This document shows, piece after piece, positions 15,126-22,439 of a DNA stretch of 23,019 nucleotides. Location of the stretch: assembly GCA_015065045.1 (NCBI GenBank), contig SVRB01000012.1, positions 1-23,019 of the forward strand, read 5' to 3'. A program made the translations under genes and the position numbers. The notes beneath the pieces are model-generated. The model was not told where the DNA came from and ran no database searches. It was given only the letters and a program-made list of their open reading frames with translations. Origin of the DNA: Oscillospiraceae bacterium. Lineage in GTDB: Bacteria > Bacillota > Clostridia > Oscillospirales > CAG-272. Every line of letters begins with the position of its first letter. The first letter of the stretch is position 1.

Positions 15126-15173
15126 ATCATGTTCCTCCGTCAAAACAATTGAAGGCGCGCTCTTCTTGTTTAT

Positions 15174-15202
15174 ATTGTATCACGGCTTTGCCTTATATAC
15201 AA
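15174..15202 (-). promoter_or_regulatory. Promoter of the XRE unit
   Basis: Minus strand TTGTAT (15197-15202), 17-nt spacer, TACAAT (15174-15179) preceded by TGA. The spacer contains AAGGCAAAGCC. Confidence 0.6.
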
Positions 15203-15246
15203 CATCACGTTCATTGAGAGAAGCTATTAAATTTCGTGAGAATCCG

Positions 15247-16173
15247 TCATTCCTCATCGGTTATAACGGGAGAAATAGTTACTTTTTCTTTAGATTTTTT
15301 TATAAGTATGATAACTATTGTTATCAATGCAACGGCAACAACAGCCAATATTCCGATTAACCAGAGCATAATGTTTATATTTATATCGTTCAGAGACTCA
15401 AAATAGTCCAGAATACCATTGTATATCCCCTGCGCAAACAATTCGGGGTGTTCGGATAACAACGCCGCGTCTTCGCTATTACTGATAAATCCCATCTCAA
15501 GCAACGCGGCAGGAACGGTAGCATTACCAAGAACGTAAAGCTCTGAACCCAGCTTCATACCGCGGTTTCTGAGGTTGGTTGAATCTATCATTCCCTGAAG
15601 CAAACAGCTTCCAAAATCATATGATTCGCCGCCCTCGTTCGACACAAAAACCTCTATTCCGTTTGCCGTATCCTGAGTAAACGAATTGATATGTAAGCTT
15701 ATAAAGTAATCGGCATCAAAGCCTTCCGCTCCGTCTACACGAGCTTGAAGGCTTGATTTATTGTCGGTTCCAAGCACGGTTGTTTCATCGGGGCGGGATA
15801 GACAAACATCAAATCTCCCGTCTTCGATCAAAAGCTCCGCGAGAAGATGTCCGATATCAAAGGTTAGATCCTGCTCATACAAGCCGTTCCCCTCTGCGCC
15901 GTTATTGTGGTACGGCGCGGGATTGTGTCCTTGGTCAACGTATATTCGTATCTTGTCAGCTTCAAAACCCGATCCGTCACTAAATCCTCTATATTTCCAT
16001 TTCAGATCGCTGACCTTTGACAACGCAAGGCACGAGCAAGCAATACCTGCCAATACAACACATAGCAGTATGCACAATATACGAATCCATATCTTTAGGC
16101 GATAAATTTTTACGTTATCTGCGCTCGGCTTGAATATTCTGCGTATCGCTGTCATTATTTTAGATTTAAGCAT
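15247..16173 (-). CDS. N-acetylmuramoyl-L-alanine amidase (Amidase_3), membrane-anchored
   Basis: A 308-residue peptidoglycan hydrolase predicted to cut the bond between N-acetylmuramic acid and L-alanine, with Zn2+. The Amidase_3 domain spans about residues 75-260. Zn ligands and catalytic residues are visible: H83 in IYVDQGHNP, E100 in NGLYEQDLTF, H161 in YFISLHINSF, and E226 in PAALLEMGFISN. An N-terminal TM (about 28-50) and a second C-terminal TM (268-292) with a short charged tail bracket the enzyme on the outer face. The start at 16173 is used because GGTGG precedes it and the promoter's -10 box lies 25 nt upstream; a longer frame to 16251 would run through that promoter. It is divergent from the HTH pair and may act in cell-wall remodelling. 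Confidence 0.9.
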   Translation of the reverse strand: MLKSKIMTAIRRIFKPSADNVKIYRLKIWIRILCILLCVVLAGIACSCLALSKVSDLKWKYRGFSDGSGFEADKIRIYVDQGHNPAPYHNNGAEGNGLYEQDLTFDIGHLLAELLIEDGRFDVCLSRPDETTVLGTDNKSSLQARVDGAEGFDADYFISLHINSFTQDTANGIEVFVSNEGGESYDFGSCLLQGMIDSTNLRNRGMKLGSELYVLGNATVPAALLEMGFISNSEDAALLSEHPELFAQGIYNGILDYFESLNDININIMLWLIGILAVVAVALITIVIILIKKSKEKVTISPVITDEE

Positions 16174-16197
16174 AAAACCACCGTCTTTCTTGGGTGT

Positions 16198-16226
16198 ATT
16201 ATAGCACATAATTGCACGAAGTGCAA
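16198..16226 (-). promoter_or_regulatory. Promoter of the amidase gene
   Basis: Minus strand TTGCAC (16221-16226), 17-nt spacer, TATAAT (16198-16203) with TGC before it: a near-consensus extended -10 promoter. GC-rich palindromic sequence (TGGGCGAAGCCCG, 16232-16245) lies just upstream. Confidence 0.78.
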
Positions 16227-16325
16227 CCTCGTTGGGCGAAGCCCGCCTCATTTTGTGTCTGCAAGCGAAATGGAGAGATGGTTATAATAATCTCAAAAAA
16301 TAAGAATTTGTGTTTTATACAGTTA

Positions 16326-16354
16326 TTGACTCTCTCGCAAGTTTTGGGTACACT
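16326..16354 (+). promoter_or_regulatory. Promoter of the tandem HTH regulator genes
   Basis: TTGACT (16326-16331), 17-nt spacer, TACACT (16349-16354). It lies 50 nt upstream of the ATG at 16404, which has GAGG at 16393-16396. It is divergent from the amidase promoter about 100 bp away, so one regulator could act on both. Confidence 0.65.
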
Positions 16355-16403
16355 GTAATTAAGAACCGGTCCTTGATATTTTAGAATTTTACGAGGTAAT
16401 TCT

Positions 16404-17282
16404 ATGAATTCATATAACAAAGATTTTTTCAGAAAACAACTAACAACCTTACGGAAGGAACATAATTTTACACAATCTGAACTTTCAAGCAAACTTGGCA
16501 TCTCTGATAAAACATACTCCCGATGGGAAACGGGCGATGGAGAACCGGATATAGCTTCACTGTCAATGTTATCAGAGATTTACAATATATCTCCGTCAGT
16601 TTTTTTCGGAAGATCTGCAGAAAATACTGTTATTGACTCACAGCTTGATGGTCTGGAGCCATCCGAAATGATACAAAAAGCATTTGAACTGCAATTTCAG
16701 GTGATCCGAGGGCTCGCAAAACGGGCATTTGATCAGGAATGGTGGAAGTCCCCTCAACCGAGTATTCAGCCTCCGCCGAATCGCGTAAATACAACAGATA
16801 ACTCCATAACTGCCTATGCGGACAATCAGGTATATTCCATGATGTTTAATGGAAGTGATGCTAATATTGCGGTATCTCTTTTACCCAATGCTGAAAAATA
16901 TTCCTGGCTTACCAATCATCGCAAAGGTTTGTCCACATATCTGACGCTCTTGGGCGATCCCGAGATGATACAGTGTCTGCCCTGGCTGATGTCATACGAA
17001 TGCCGTGACCATTTTACAATCGATTATCTTGTAAAAAACACGGGAATTCCCACTGAAAAAGCCACAAAATTGATGGAACGAGCCACAGAGCAACAGATTG
17101 TCAAAAGCACCATCACGCATATTGGACAAAAAGAAACTGTTCTTTACCGGTTTGAAGCAAATCATATGCTTACCGCCATCATGACGCTTGCATATCTCAG
17201 TCTTCCCGATCGTGACCAAAACGGATGTGTCTATTTCAATACTCCGACATGCCTTGATATTCAACGGGAGGAAACAAAATGA
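16404..17282 (+). CDS. XRE-type HTH regulator, first of an overlapping pair
   Basis: A 292-residue protein. The N-terminal XRE domain (about residues 8-65) reads FRKQLTTLRKEHNFTQSEL, then GISDKTYSRWETGDGEPDIASLSMLSEIYNIS. A polar middle follows. The C-terminal part (about 195-260) looks like a winged helix: DYLVKNTGIPTEKATKLMER, then EQQIVKS and a strand-turn KETVLYRFEAN. It is followed by the second regulator with an ATGA overlap, so the two are translationally coupled. It probably controls transcription of itself or of a neighbour; the target is unknown. The start follows GAGG at 7 nt. Confidence 0.82.
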   Translation: MNSYNKDFFRKQLTTLRKEHNFTQSELSSKLGISDKTYSRWETGDGEPDIASLSMLSEIYNISPSVFFGRSAENTVIDSQLDGLEPSEMIQKAFELQFQVIRGLAKRAFDQEWWKSPQPSIQPPPNRVNTTDNSITAYADNQVYSMMFNGSDANIAVSLLPNAEKYSWLTNHRKGLSTYLTLLGDPEMIQCLPWLMSYECRDHFTIDYLVKNTGIPTEKATKLMERATEQQIVKSTITHIGQKETVLYRFEANHMLTAIMTLAYLSLPDRDQNGCVYFNTPTCLDIQREETK

Positions 17283-18127
17283 ATCTGTCCGAATCTATTC
17301 GTCATTTTCGCACAATGCGAAATTTAACACAAGAGGAACTTGGCAATGCAATCTCAATCAGTCCGCAAGCTATCTCAAAATGGGAGCGTGGAGAAAGTAT
17401 GCCTGATGCCTCCTTGCTTCCGGCATTGGCGGACACACTGGATGTTTCATTGGATCGACTGTACGGTCGAGAAAAGTTCACAATGGATGATATAATGACA
17501 GCAATCCCCGCTTATCTGCAGACACTTCCTAAAGAAGAAAGAATGACCGGCATCCGAACAATTTCTCTGATTGCTGATATATTGAGCAAGAATTCCTTTA
17601 GAGACTGCAAAAATCAGTTGGCTGAATTGATACAAAATGGTGCTTCAGAGTACAATTCTGTACTGAACACCGCAGAAACCGGCTTTACCATCGCTTCTCT
17701 CCGATCAGAATTACCTTTTTGGGCAGTATTCTGTGAACCTAAAAACGGATGGGGAGCTGTACTAAAACCGGAAGAACGATATCGTGACGTATTTGCTGTA
17801 CTCGCAGATAAGCAGGCACTGAACACGTTGTTTTCGCTATTCAATCTTCCTAATGGCTTTTCTTTCGATGAATCCTATGCTGCCGAACAGTATGGACTGA
17901 CAAACGCCGAAGAAACACTGCAAAAACTGAGGAAACTCCGCACAGTATATTATCAGGATATTTCAATCGACGGTAAGATTACGCGTATATGGTTCTATCG
18001 ACAGCAAATCGGTCTGATTTCTCTTTTTGCTCTGCTGAACGAACAGATTTATTATCAGAATTCATTTGCATGGCAACAGAACGCTCGTTCGTCCGCTCTG
18101 TTTAGACCGATTACAACAAAAGATTGA
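17279..18127 (+). CDS. XRE-type HTH regulator, second of an overlapping pair
   Basis: A 282-residue protein with a classic XRE domain at residues 1-62: IRHFRTMRNLTQEELGNAIS, then ISPQAISKWERGESMPDASLLPALADTLDVSLDRLYG. Residues about 190-245 (YAAEQYGLTNAEETLQKLRK, then LRTVYYQDISIDGKITRIWF) form a plausible winged helix, matching the layout of the upstream protein. The gene starts inside the upstream stop codon region (4-bp overlap), with GGGAGG 8-9 nt before ATG. The two proteins are diverged, not recent duplicates. They may form a hetero-oligomer or bind two half-sites. Confidence 0.84.
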   Translation: MNLSESIRHFRTMRNLTQEELGNAISISPQAISKWERGESMPDASLLPALADTLDVSLDRLYGREKFTMDDIMTAIPAYLQTLPKEERMTGIRTISLIADILSKNSFRDCKNQLAELIQNGASEYNSVLNTAETGFTIASLRSELPFWAVFCEPKNGWGAVLKPEERYRDVFAVLADKQALNTLFSLFNLPNGFSFDESYAAEQYGLTNAEETLQKLRKLRTVYYQDISIDGKITRIWFYRQQIGLISLFALLNEQIYYQNSFAWQQNARSSALFRPITTKD

Positions 18128-18176
18128 CTTTTTGAAAAATTCAGCGATGCTAAATTTGAAAATTTTATTTTGCATT

Positions 18177-18206
18177 AAAAAAGCACTTGCAAATGCAAGT
18201 GCTTTA
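18177..18206 (-). terminator. Terminator of the pilus/sortase operon
   Basis: AAGCACTTGC (18181-18190) pairs with GCAAGTGCTT (18195-18204). On the minus strand it is followed by six T. It lies about 80 nt beyond the stop at 18286 and separates the converging HTH pair from the pilus operon. It may also stop plus-strand transcription, though the U-run there is weak. Confidence 0.85.
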
Positions 18207-18285
18207 ATCACGTTATATCTATTGCTCATTACTTTACCAAGCTCCCAAAGCAGCTTTTTTTGAAGTAGGAATGAAAAGGTAAGAT

Positions 18286-18876
18286 TTAATACCGAACATC
18301 ACAAAAAACAATTAAGTATTCGAAAGAATATATGTTTTTTATAAACAACGTAAGCGGTGCTTCATCGCGCTGAAGCGCCGTTTGATCCGCGTGCTTTTCA
18401 TAACGCAAGCTTGTTATTTCAAAAGTATATCGATTTCCTTCCACATCTGTGTAGATAACAGTATCCCCCACGGAAAGTTCGCGGTAAAAATCGTATTGTC
18501 CCTTTTGGGTTGTTGCACCGATCTGCATAGTTCCATCATAAATACTTCCGTTAAAACGGCAAGGATATTTAGAAGTTTTACCCCAATCGGCACAGACCGG
18601 AAGCGTAGACTCATAACGCGGGAGCTCAACGATTCCAACAAAATCTGTTCTTTCAACAGACAAAACAGACATTGTATTATCTCTTCGTTCTTCCAAGACT
18701 GCATCCTGCGGTTCCGGAATTAACGTTCGCAAGGTATTTACATATCTTTCTGCCTGTTTCTCGGAATAGCTGATATTCCATCTCCACAAAGCCAGCATCA
18801 ATATTGCCCCTGCGAGCAGCACTGCACCTATGATAACACAGACCCTTTGCGTCACAAGTCCGTTTTTCTTCTTCAT
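18286..18876 (-). CDS. Sortase-fold protein lacking the catalytic triad
   Basis: A 196-residue protein at the end of the pilus operon, with an N-terminal TM (about 11-31) and a sortase-like beta fold. It aligns with sortases through FVGIVELPRYESTLPV, FYRELSVGDTVIYTD and APLTLFIKNIYSFEYLIVF. Where the class C enzyme of this operon has SAHRG, LFTCTPYG and THRLLVRG, this protein has IGATT, LFIKNIYS and EYLIVFC. The expected His, Cys and Arg are therefore Ala121, Lys180 and Tyr187. It cannot be a normal transpeptidase; a chaperone, scaffold or regulatory role in pilus assembly is possible. The ATG overlaps the preceding stop by 4 bp (ATGA), indicating coupling with the Cna-B protein. Confidence 0.75.
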   Translation of the reverse strand: MKKKNGLVTQRVCVIIGAVLLAGAILMLALWRWNISYSEKQAERYVNTLRTLIPEPQDAVLEERRDNTMSVLSVERTDFVGIVELPRYESTLPVCADWGKTSKYPCRFNGSIYDGTMQIGATTQKGQYDFYRELSVGDTVIYTDVEGNRYTFEITSLRYEKHADQTALQRDEAPLTLFIKNIYSFEYLIVFCDVRY

Positions 18877-19835
18877 ACGTTTGTTCTCTTTCTTGTAGCG
18901 CCAAATATGATCAAAACCGTTCCGGATATTGTCATTAACAAAATATAAAGCAATACATTCGACGTATCTCCCGTTTGAGGAGGCTTACCGGGATCTTCAG
19001 GATAAGTCGGAGTCCAGGTGTTTGTCAAAACAAAGGATGATGCTCTCTCATCAACCGTCACCGTATATCCCTTCGGGACATTTCGCTCTACCACAGACCA
19101 GTTTGAACCGTCGTCCTTTGCCGACCATGTATATGACCAATGATTTTCTTCTGAAAGAACTACTGTTTCGCAGCTGATTCCGTCACGGAATATTTCCACC
19201 TCAACACTTTTCGGACGGTCGGCTTGACCCTCATCGCCCTTCCACAGCTTCAAAACCTTAAATTCTATTTTCTCGTCCGCATCGATCGGAGGCAAAATCT
19301 CTGCTTTGGGGTTCACTGAAACATCATACTGCCAACGTCCATTTTCTTCAAGCCCCGGTAATAACACCAATGCAGAATCAAACTGACAATGCAAATCGCC
19401 TTGTGTTGCCTGACTGACTACGACTAAGTACATACCCGTGCTCAGTGTATCAAAGCATACTTGTCCGCTTTGGTTTGTTTCAGCAACAGCATCCGGCTCA
19501 ATGCCATAAGCAAGAATATGAGCTTCAAGCGTGGAACGGACAACGTTCCATTCGCCGACACTTTGAATACCGTTTAAAATCAAACCGGACGTGCTAAATG
19601 GCTGTGTTAAAGTATATTGAAAATCTGCAGAAACATCTGCGATTCTATAAAGCTTGACCTGAACATCAGAAAATGCCGTCTCTCCATAGCAATACGAAAC
19701 TGTCAACAAACACTCTTTTTCAGGTATTATTGGCTCGACCGCATCTGACGTAGACACTGCCTGAACACCAAATGGCATCAAGCTTAAGCAAAAGCAAATC
19801 GCCAATATAATGATTCCAATTTTTCTATTAGTCAT
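18873..19835 (-). CDS. Surface/pilus protein with Cna-B domain and PPQTG sorting signal
   Basis: A 320-residue secreted protein: signal peptide (1-26, ending VQA), a pilin-type N-terminal domain (about 39-180) ending in YDVSVNPKAE, and a Cna_B-type domain (191-274; KVLKLWKGDEGQADRPKSVE, then LTNTW). After a short Pro-rich linker comes a cell-wall sorting signal: PPQTG (285-289), a hydrophobic stretch and the basic tail RKRTNV. The motif differs from LPxTG at its first residue. A minor (basal or ancillary) pilin attached by the class C sortase 49 bp upstream is the best reading. GGGGAGGAA stands 8 nt before ATG. Confidence 0.85.
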   Translation of the reverse strand: MTNRKIGIIILAICFCLSLMPFGVQAVSTSDAVEPIIPEKECLLTVSYCYGETAFSDVQVKLYRIADVSADFQYTLTQPFSTSGLILNGIQSVGEWNVVRSTLEAHILAYGIEPDAVAETNQSGQVCFDTLSTGMYLVVVSQATQGDLHCQFDSALVLLPGLEENGRWQYDVSVNPKAEILPPIDADEKIEFKVLKLWKGDEGQADRPKSVEVEIFRDGISCETVVLSEENHWSYTWSAKDDGSNWSVVERNVPKGYTVTVDERASSFVLTNTWTPTYPEDPGKPPQTGDTSNVLLYILLMTISGTVLIIFGATRKRTNV

Positions 19836-19884
19836 TCGTATTCCTCCCCGAAAGGCATAATCCGTTTTTCGCGTCTTTATAATT

Positions 19885-20751
19885 TTACTGTTTTTGCTCT
19901 GATATTACGCCATCATTTTCCTTACGTTGAGCATTCTTTGGCGGCTCTCTGTACTTAACAAGCAGGTGAATAAGAAGCACAAGGAGCATCGGTGCGGCAA
20001 CTGCAGGTGTTACCAACAGAGGATCTATGCGGAATGCCTCGTTGGAGACATAAATAATCGGTTTTTCCTTAATTGTTTCAATTCTCACACCGCGCACCAG
20101 CAGACGATGGGTGTTAATACCATAAGGGGTGCAGGTAAATAAGGTGCAATAGTCCATACCCTTCACGATCTGCAGATCACTGAGTTCTCTGGGGGTGATC
20201 ACCTTGACCTGATCCACCTGATAGGTCAGCACCTGATCCAATACAATGATTTGAAACGTGTCACCTTTTTCCACACGATCCAGATCAGTAAAAAGCTTGG
20301 AGCTTGGCAAGCCTCGGTGAGCAGACATAACGCAGTGTGTATTTTCACCGCCTACAGGCAAACTGCTACCTTCCAAATGGCCAACACCTTTATTCAAAAC
20401 TTCTTTAGAAGTACCATGGTAAATAGGAAGTTCTACGCCGATACGGTCGATCTTCAGATATCCGATCATACCGTTGTCTGTGACACTTAACGTCTCGTTA
20501 TAGCCGGAAATATTCTTATAATTCAGTAACGGGTTTTTGGTTTTATACAAAGCATCATTGTATGTGTATGCTTCTTCAAATACCGCGCTATAATCTTGTG
20601 GATCCATCTTATCTAAAGCCGATTCATAATTTACAATGGCTCGGCTTTGCGTCTTGCTGTTCCAATAATTGCTGAAAGCGGGATATAACAGAATGCAGAC
20701 GCCTACCAAAAAGCCTAAAGTTAAAAAAATCACGGTCTTATGCTTTCTCAT
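19885..20751 (-). CDS. Class C sortase (pilus polymerase)
   Basis: A 288-residue membrane transpeptidase that cuts pilin sorting signals and links pilins through isopeptide bonds. TM1 is at about 7-24. The sortase core holds H145 (CVMSAHRGLP), C207 (CTLFTCTPYG) and R216 (NTHRLLVRGV), the full triad. A second TM near the C-terminus (about 243-263), then KYREPP, is typical of class C. The N-terminal lid region (NPLLNYKNIS) does not show the usual DP(F/W) motif. ATG at 20751 is chosen over 20757 because AAAGGAG abuts the first ATG but lies 6 nt before the second. It follows the pilin gene after a 26-bp palindrome. Confidence 0.93.
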   Translation of the reverse strand: MRKHKTVIFLTLGFLVGVCILLYPAFSNYWNSKTQSRAIVNYESALDKMDPQDYSAVFEEAYTYNDALYKTKNPLLNYKNISGYNETLSVTDNGMIGYLKIDRIGVELPIYHGTSKEVLNKGVGHLEGSSLPVGGENTHCVMSAHRGLPSSKLFTDLDRVEKGDTFQIIVLDQVLTYQVDQVKVITPRELSDLQIVKGMDYCTLFTCTPYGINTHRLLVRGVRIETIKEKPIIYVSNEAFRIDPLLVTPAVAAPMLLVLLIHLLVKYREPPKNAQRKENDGVISEQKQ

Positions 20752-20781
20752 AGGCATCTCCTTTCTGTTATACTTTTAATA

Positions 20782-20807
20782 GAAGGAGAGAAGATCTTCT
20801 CTCCTTC
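20782..20807 (-). promoter_or_regulatory. Perfect 26-bp palindrome between pilin and sortase
   Basis: GAAGGAGAGAAGA (20782-20794) is followed directly by its exact reverse complement (20795-20807). In the transcript it gives a long hairpin between the pilin stop and the sortase start, with no clear U-run after it. It is placed to lower sortase output relative to pilin or to protect the pilin mRNA end. Confidence 0.65.
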
Positions 20808-20834
20808 CATCAAGTATCTTTAAGTAAGCTAAAA

Positions 20835-22439
20835 TCAGTCAGTATAAACAGACATCTTCTTGTGGGTAATCAGGAATACAGCAAAGCCGATAGCCATCAA
20901 TGTGCCGATAGTGATCATCCAGAATGTACCTGTTCCACCGGTAGAAGGCAATTCCTCGCCCTTGCTATTTTGAACAATAATTGTCGACAAATGATAGTTA
21001 ATCTCTGAATGAATTCCATCAGTCTGCTGAATATCTGCTACTTCACCGGTTGTTTGATTTGCAAAAATGGTAAATGTTGCAGAATCGTCGCTGACAGTCA
21101 CCTTTTGAGGCTTTTTCAAAGCATTATAGCCGTCAGGAGCCTTAGTTTCAACCAAGTAGTAGTCACCGTCTTTTAAACCAAGAATAACAATACGACCGTT
21201 AATTTGAGATACAACCTGATTTTTCTGCTTTGTTAAATCTCCGCCGAGATAATCAAGAAGTCTCTGCTTGCCGCCGTCCGCTTCTTTACCGTACAATTCT
21301 CTTGCATCTTCCGACGCAAGACCGCTTATCGCAAAGCTGGGGCAATTCAAGCTGTCAATTATATAAACGCCTTCAATATTTGTAGGAATAACGTAAACGG
21401 GATTTTCAAGAGCTTCATCTGAATAAATTTCAAAAATTGCGTTCTGAAGGTTTTCGCGTGTAACGGAATCTTCCTTAATCAAACCAATACCGTATGTAGT
21501 TGTTACAACTCTATCCTCTTCACCCGAGAAAACGTCGTGAGGAGTAACCCATGAAAGGTAAACGGTATTATAGAGATTTGTGTCGCTGGTTTTACCGATT
21601 TTAGCAGTAGGTTCAACAGCGGCTTCATACATAATTTCAACCGTTGTCTGTGCTGCGAACTTGGATTCTATATTTTCGGGGAATTTAAGAGTGTACGGAC
21701 CGGGCTTTTCTACAGTATCATCACCCTCAATAGTGTGATTCTTTAACCACGGAATTGTAATACGGAACTGGTCATAACCAAGGTGTACAAGATACCAATC
21801 GGCGTCGTTGCGATTTCTTTGAGCTTCGGGTGTATCTCCCCAGTCTCCGAGCCACTTCCATTCTCCTGTATTGTCAACGTCGCCAACAGGCAAATAATAA
21901 CCTTTTTTCAATTCTACGCCGCCAACTTTAACAGTAAAGCTATCAAATTCCGCCCAAATCGCATCGCCCTTTACGTCATTAACCTGATAGTATTTAATTA
22001 TCTGATCGCCATCATAGTTAGTTGCATTGAAAGAAATCTTATAAGTAACCAAATCGCCGATATTTGCTGTGCTTGAATCACCGAAAGTGTACTCATCGGG
22101 AGTTTCCATAACGTCTTCCTTTGCAGCCGTAACAACCTGCTTGTTAATAACACCCGGTTTCTGGTTCTTATCAATAATTTCTGCATTTGGCGCACTTGAG
22201 TCAATAGTTACAGCAGCGCCCAAGCTACTTGTAATAATATAGTAACCATAGGGTAAATTATTAAATTCTATTTTAGGTGACTGTACGTTTTTCTGCTCTT
22301 GGGTAAAAGCAACCTTAACGCCATCCTCTAATACGAGCTTTGTTAAATACTCAATAAGCTCTGAATCATTTGTTTCTTTAATCCGTTTTAACTTTCTCTG
22401 CAATTCCCAAAAGTTCTGCATCGGATTTTCCTTTAACAT
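20835..22439 (-). CDS. SpaA-type major pilin, N-terminally truncated
   Basis: The frame gives 534 residues. From about residue 22 (KETNDSELIEYLT) it reads as a backbone pilin: a first domain with PYGYYIITSSLGAAVTIDS, the segment IIDKNQKPGVINKQ where pilin motifs usually lie (K91 could be the polymerising lysine), and a middle isopeptide domain. A C-terminal SpaA/Cna-B domain has an E-box, LVETKAPDGY (E431). The sorting signal is LPSTG (497-501) with TM and tail. There is no signal peptide: the first 20 residues come from another frame of the sensor fragment upstream. GGAGG and AAAGGA happen to precede the first two ATGs, so translation is possible, but export is not expected. Either a broken gene or an assembly join. 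Confidence 0.8.
   Translation of the reverse strand: MLKENPMQNFWELQRKLKRIKETNDSELIEYLTKLVLEDGVKVAFTQEQKNVQSPKIEFNNLPYGYYIITSSLGAAVTIDSSAPNAEIIDKNQKPGVINKQVVTAAKEDVMETPDEYTFGDSSTANIGDLVTYKISFNATNYDGDQIIKYYQVNDVKGDAIWAEFDSFTVKVGGVELKKGYYLPVGDVDNTGEWKWLGDWGDTPEAQRNRNDADWYLVHLGYDQFRITIPWLKNHTIEGDDTVEKPGPYTLKFPENIESKFAAQTTVEIMYEAAVEPTAKIGKTSDTNLYNTVYLSWVTPHDVFSGEEDRVVTTTYGIGLIKEDSVTRENLQNAIFEIYSDEALENPVYVIPTNIEGVYIIDSLNCPSFAISGLASEDARELYGKEADGGKQRLLDYLGGDLTKQKNQVVSQINGRIVILGLKDGDYYLVETKAPDGYNALKKPQKVTVSDDSATFTIFANQTTGEVADIQQTDGIHSEINYHLSTIIVQNSKGEELPSTGGTGTFWMITIGTLMAIGFAVFLITHKKMSVYTD

Noticed and set aside
15126..15143. TTG start of the XRE regulator at 15143
   Set aside because: The Shine-Dalgarno sequence GGAGGAA is inside this stretch and serves ATG 15125.
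16174..16251. Longer amidase frame starting at 16251
   Set aside because: It would read through the amidase's own near-consensus promoter; ATG 16173 has GGTGG and directly precedes the TM segment.
18066..18263. 65-codon plus-strand frame after the HTH pair
   Set aside because: It overlaps the end of the second regulator and the terminator hairpin, with no ribosome-binding site.
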